Assembly: GCA_910588985.1 (NCBI GenBank)
Contig: CAJURO010000007.1
Span: forward strand, 1-64,000
Length of the DNA: 64,000 bases
From: an uncultured Eggerthellaceae bacterium
GTDB taxonomy: Bacteria; Actinomycetota; Coriobacteriia; Coriobacteriales; Eggerthellaceae
Direction: 5' to 3'
The position numbers and the translations under genes were made by a program. The first letter of the stretch is position 1, and each line of letters begins with the position of its first letter. The notes below the pieces were generated by a model. The model had not been told where the DNA came from, ran no database searches, and worked only from the letters and a program-made list of their open reading frames with translations. This document shows, one piece after another, positions 61,564 to 64,000 of this stretch.

Positions 61564-64000
61564 ATGGAGTGGTTGCTCAATGCATGCAAGGTCTTGTTCG
61601 ACAAGAGTCCCCAAGCCATTGGGATTGCTCGTGTTCTTGTCGATGATGCAGGAAAGCCATACGACTTTTCCTATGAGTATCTCAATCCCGCTATGGCGGC
61701 ATTCACCGATGAGACAGTGGACGATCTTCTAGGCATCCAAGCTTACAAGCAATGGGGTGATGACGATATCAGCTGGCTGAACCATTTCAGCGAAGCAGCA
61801 TTCGATGGCATCGCCTGCGAGTTCGAAACAGTGGCTATCATCATCGAGAAATTCCTCCATGCTACGGTCACGCCGCTCATTGAGGGATATTGCTCCTTTT
61901 CGATCCAAGACGTGACCACGCTGGTCGATCAAGATCTCTACAAGGACGATGATCTTGCCGTCGGCTTCTTCTTCCTCGACTTTCGCACGTACAACATCAT
62001 GCTCACTTCGGCTACGCGAGAGCGCTATGGCTTCAAGAAGGGCTATATTCCCGTGACTGTCTTCGCTGAGCTGCTTTATGGGCCCCAGGGTGCGCAGGAG
62101 ATCAAGGCCCAGATCGAGAAGATGCATAACGAGCATCAGGATATTCTCTTCGAGAGCCGTTCGCTCGACGGCAGGTGGCTGCGCATCAGCGCAAGCAACA
62201 TAGCGCAGTCGGAGCGTTTCGTCTTCTGTCTGATCGAGGACATCACGCGTGCCCGAGAAGCAGAGGAGCGCAGTGCACACCAGATGCGCGTCATCGAAGG
62301 GGTGGCTCGTGAGAACTTCGCTTTGTATGTGATCGATACCGATAACAACGAGATCGAAGTCTACAGCCAGTCTGAGGACATTGTGGGCAAGGGTTTCATC
62401 CAATCGATCGTTGATGAGAATTGCATTGATGCGCGAAATGAGTACCTCGATCATGTGGTTTCTGCTGAGGATCGCGAGCTTGTCGACAAGATGATGAATC
62501 GCGACACCTTGATGAGCTTCTTCGCATCGGGGGAGGATGCGATGACGTTCACGTATCGGCGCCTTATCGATGGCGAAGAGCAATACGTTGAGGCACGCAT
62601 CATATGCCTTGAGGGCACTGAGCGCACAGCGGTCCTTGCGATCCGCAACACCCATGAAGAGATCCAAGAGCAATTGCGCCAGAAGCATGCGCTTCAGCGC
62701 GCACTTGAGCTAGCACAACATGCAAGCTCTGCTAAATCGACATTCTTGACGAATATGTCACATGATTTCCGCACGCCGATGAACTCCATCATAGGCTTTA
62801 CAGGCATTGCTCTTGAGCATGCTGATGATAATGAGGTCATGGTCGATTGCCTTGAGAAGATCAAGAAATCGAGCAGTCATCTGCTGAGCTTGATCAATGA
62901 TGTTCTCGATGTAAGCCGCATTGAGAGCGGCATCATCGAAACTTCAGAGGAAGAGGTCGACCTCTTAAGCTTTGCCGAGGATATGAACTCCCTTTTCTCG
63001 GGGGAGGCAATGCGCAAGTCTATCTCGTTCAACGTTGATACGCATAATCTGCGTCGACGCTGCGTTCTTGCGGATCGACAGCATCTCGGTCAGATCATGG
63101 TCAATTTGATCGGGAATGCATTCAAGTTCACGGAAGCGGGCGGTTCGGTGACCGTTCGCTTGGAAGAGTTCGATGAGCAGCAGGAGATATATGGCGCTCA
63201 TGTGCCAGAGGGTTATGGGCGCTATGACTTCATCGTGAGCGATACCGGCTGCGGCATGGTGCCAGAATTCTTGGAAAAGCTCTTCGTTCCCTTTGAAAGG
63301 GATGGCCTTGGGCACCCGAATCTCACTGAGGGAACGGGATTGGGCATGCCGATCACGAAGAACCTTGTCGAGCTCTTTGGCGGCTCCATCGAGGTCAAGA
63401 GCAAGGTTGGCCAAGGAAGCGAATTCACCGTGAGCCTTCCTCTCAAGCTGGCGTCGAGCGCATCGGATTCGGACGCCTCCTCCGAATGTGGAGCGGAGGC
63501 AAGCGAGAAGAGGGAAGCAGAGGAAAGCACGAGTGCGCATGCCTTGGCAGCGAAAGCCTTCGATGATGCGAAGCAACGCAAGGATGATGCAAACGCGAAT
63601 TCTTCGAAGAAGGATCGGTTCAAGGGAAAGCGCGTTCTCGTAGTGGATGATGACGATCTCTCGCGCGAGATCGTGCAGACAATCCTGGCCTCAGTCGGAT
63701 TCGAGGTTGAAGAAGCTAATGATGGCGAAGTGGCAGTTCAGATGATCTTTGCGGCAGAGCCTGGATGGTATGACGGGGTCTTGATGGACATGCGGATGGC
63801 GCATATGAGCGGTGATGAGGCCACGAAGGTCATCCGAAGCTCGGAAAGAGAAGACCTGCAACATCTGCCGATCTTCGCGCTCACGGCAGATGCGTTCGAG
63901 GAGGGAAGACGTCGCAGTCGCGAGGTTGGCATGGTTGCCCATATCACGAAGCCCTTCAAGCGGGCAGAGCTGCTTGATCTTCTGGAGACGTATATCTCCT
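61564..64000 (+). CDS. Cytoplasmic hybrid histidine kinase, 3' end beyond window
   Basis: At least 812 residues; the frame is open to the window edge. No transmembrane segment is visible. Two PAS-like regions (~1-120 and ~150-370) precede a HisKA domain with NMSHDFRTPMNSI (His400), an HATPase domain (NLIGNAFKFTEAGG, SDTGCGM, GTGLGMPI), a charged linker and a receiver (VLVVDDDD, Asp742 in LMDMRMAHMSGDE, ITKPF). AGGAGGG lies five bases before ATG 61564. It resembles the hybrid kinase at 3786 in its catalytic half but should sense an internal signal. Confidence 0.9.
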   Translation, partial: MEWLLNACKVLFDKSPQAIGIARVLVDDAGKPYDFSYEYLNPAMAAFTDETVDDLLGIQAYKQWGDDDISWLNHFSEAAFDGIACEFETVAIIIEKFLHATVTPLIEGYCSFSIQDVTTLVDQDLYKDDDLAVGFFFLDFRTYNIMLTSATRERYGFKKGYIPVTVFAELLYGPQGAQEIKAQIEKMHNEHQDILFESRSLDGRWLRISASNIAQSERFVFCLIEDITRAREAEERSAHQMRVIEGVARENFALYVIDTDNNEIEVYSQSEDIVGKGFIQSIVDENCIDARNEYLDHVVSAEDRELVDKMMNRDTLMSFFASGEDAMTFTYRRLIDGEEQYVEARIICLEGTERTAVLAIRNTHEEIQEQLRQKHALQRALELAQHASSAKSTFLTNMSHDFRTPMNSIIGFTGIALEHADDNEVMVDCLEKIKKSSSHLLSLINDVLDVSRIESGIIETSEEEVDLLSFAEDMNSLFSGEAMRKSISFNVDTHNLRRRCVLADRQHLGQIMVNLIGNAFKFTEAGGSVTVRLEEFDEQQEIYGAHVPEGYGRYDFIVSDTGCGMVPEFLEKLFVPFERDGLGHPNLTEGTGLGMPITKNLVELFGGSIEVKSKVGQGSEFTVSLPLKLASSASDSDASSECGAEASEKREAEESTSAHALAAKAFDDAKQRKDDANANSSKKDRFKGKRVLVVDDDDLSREIVQTILASVGFEVEEANDGEVAVQMIFAAEPGWYDGVLMDMRMAHMSGDEATKVIRSSEREDLQHLPIFALTADAFEEGRRRSREVGMVAHITKPFKRAELLDLLETYIS

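Overview
The window looks like chromosomal DNA of a strictly anaerobic, asaccharolytic gut-type actinobacterium of class Coriobacteriia, most likely family Eggerthellaceae. This is inferred from gene content: paralogous molybdopterin oxidoreductases paired with MFS transporters and membrane-anchored LuxR regulators, a Tat-exported respiratory reductase, 2-hydroxyacyl-CoA dehydratase-type proteins, a two-gene SUF system and amino acid or peptide catabolism. GC content is moderate and codon use looks even. I see no rRNA, tRNA, CRISPR array, phage or insertion sequence.

Layout. 0.1-2.8 kb: nitroreductase and a YtrA-type GntR/ABC operon with a readable promoter and operator. 2.9-7.4 kb: a membrane protein, then a hybrid histidine kinase coupled to a lipoprotein solute-binding protein. 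7.7-15.9 kb: an amino-acid/peptide island (two APC permeases, an S10-like peptidase, a C45-like hydrolase, PepC). 16-24 kb: aminotransferase, NifX-like protein, PPOX-fold flavoprotein, a three-gene dehydratase/activase set, and sufC-sufB. 24.4-32.6 kb: LysR, MFS, membrane LuxR and module A (Mo enzyme, Fe-S subunit, VOC protein). 32.9-34.4 kb: SOS-type Y-family polymerase with a YolD-like partner. 34.5-39.1 kb: Tat-exported Mo/Fe-S/NrfD reductase (module B). 39.3-45.1 kb: K+ channel, EEP-family enzyme, glycerol kinase, TetR and a DUF5692-like membrane protein. 45.4-48.3 kb: DegV, FetB, FetA, cupin. 48.6-53.5 kb: decaying module C. 53.7-60.6 kb: LuxR and intact module D, preceded by a lone Fe4S4-domain mini-protein. 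60.7-64 kb: HAD phosphatase and a second hybrid kinase that runs off the window.

The main theme is anaerobic use of small organic, probably aromatic, substrates. Modules A, C and D each encode a cytoplasmic enzyme of the pyrogallol transhydroxylase / catechol dehydroxylase type (large subunit without Tat signal or N-terminal Fe-S cluster, plus a ferredoxin-like small subunit with a C-terminal beta domain), each with an MFS carrier and a LuxR-type membrane regulator nearby. Module C carries an internal stop, a frameshift and deletions.

The most unusual non-coding signal is a roughly 100-nt element present three times (18.7, 32.7 and 45.3 kb). Each copy lies just 3' of a gene and in that gene's orientation. 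The core is nearly invariant and the closing stem changes sequence but keeps its pairing, which suggests a structured RNA or a hairpin-type repeat.
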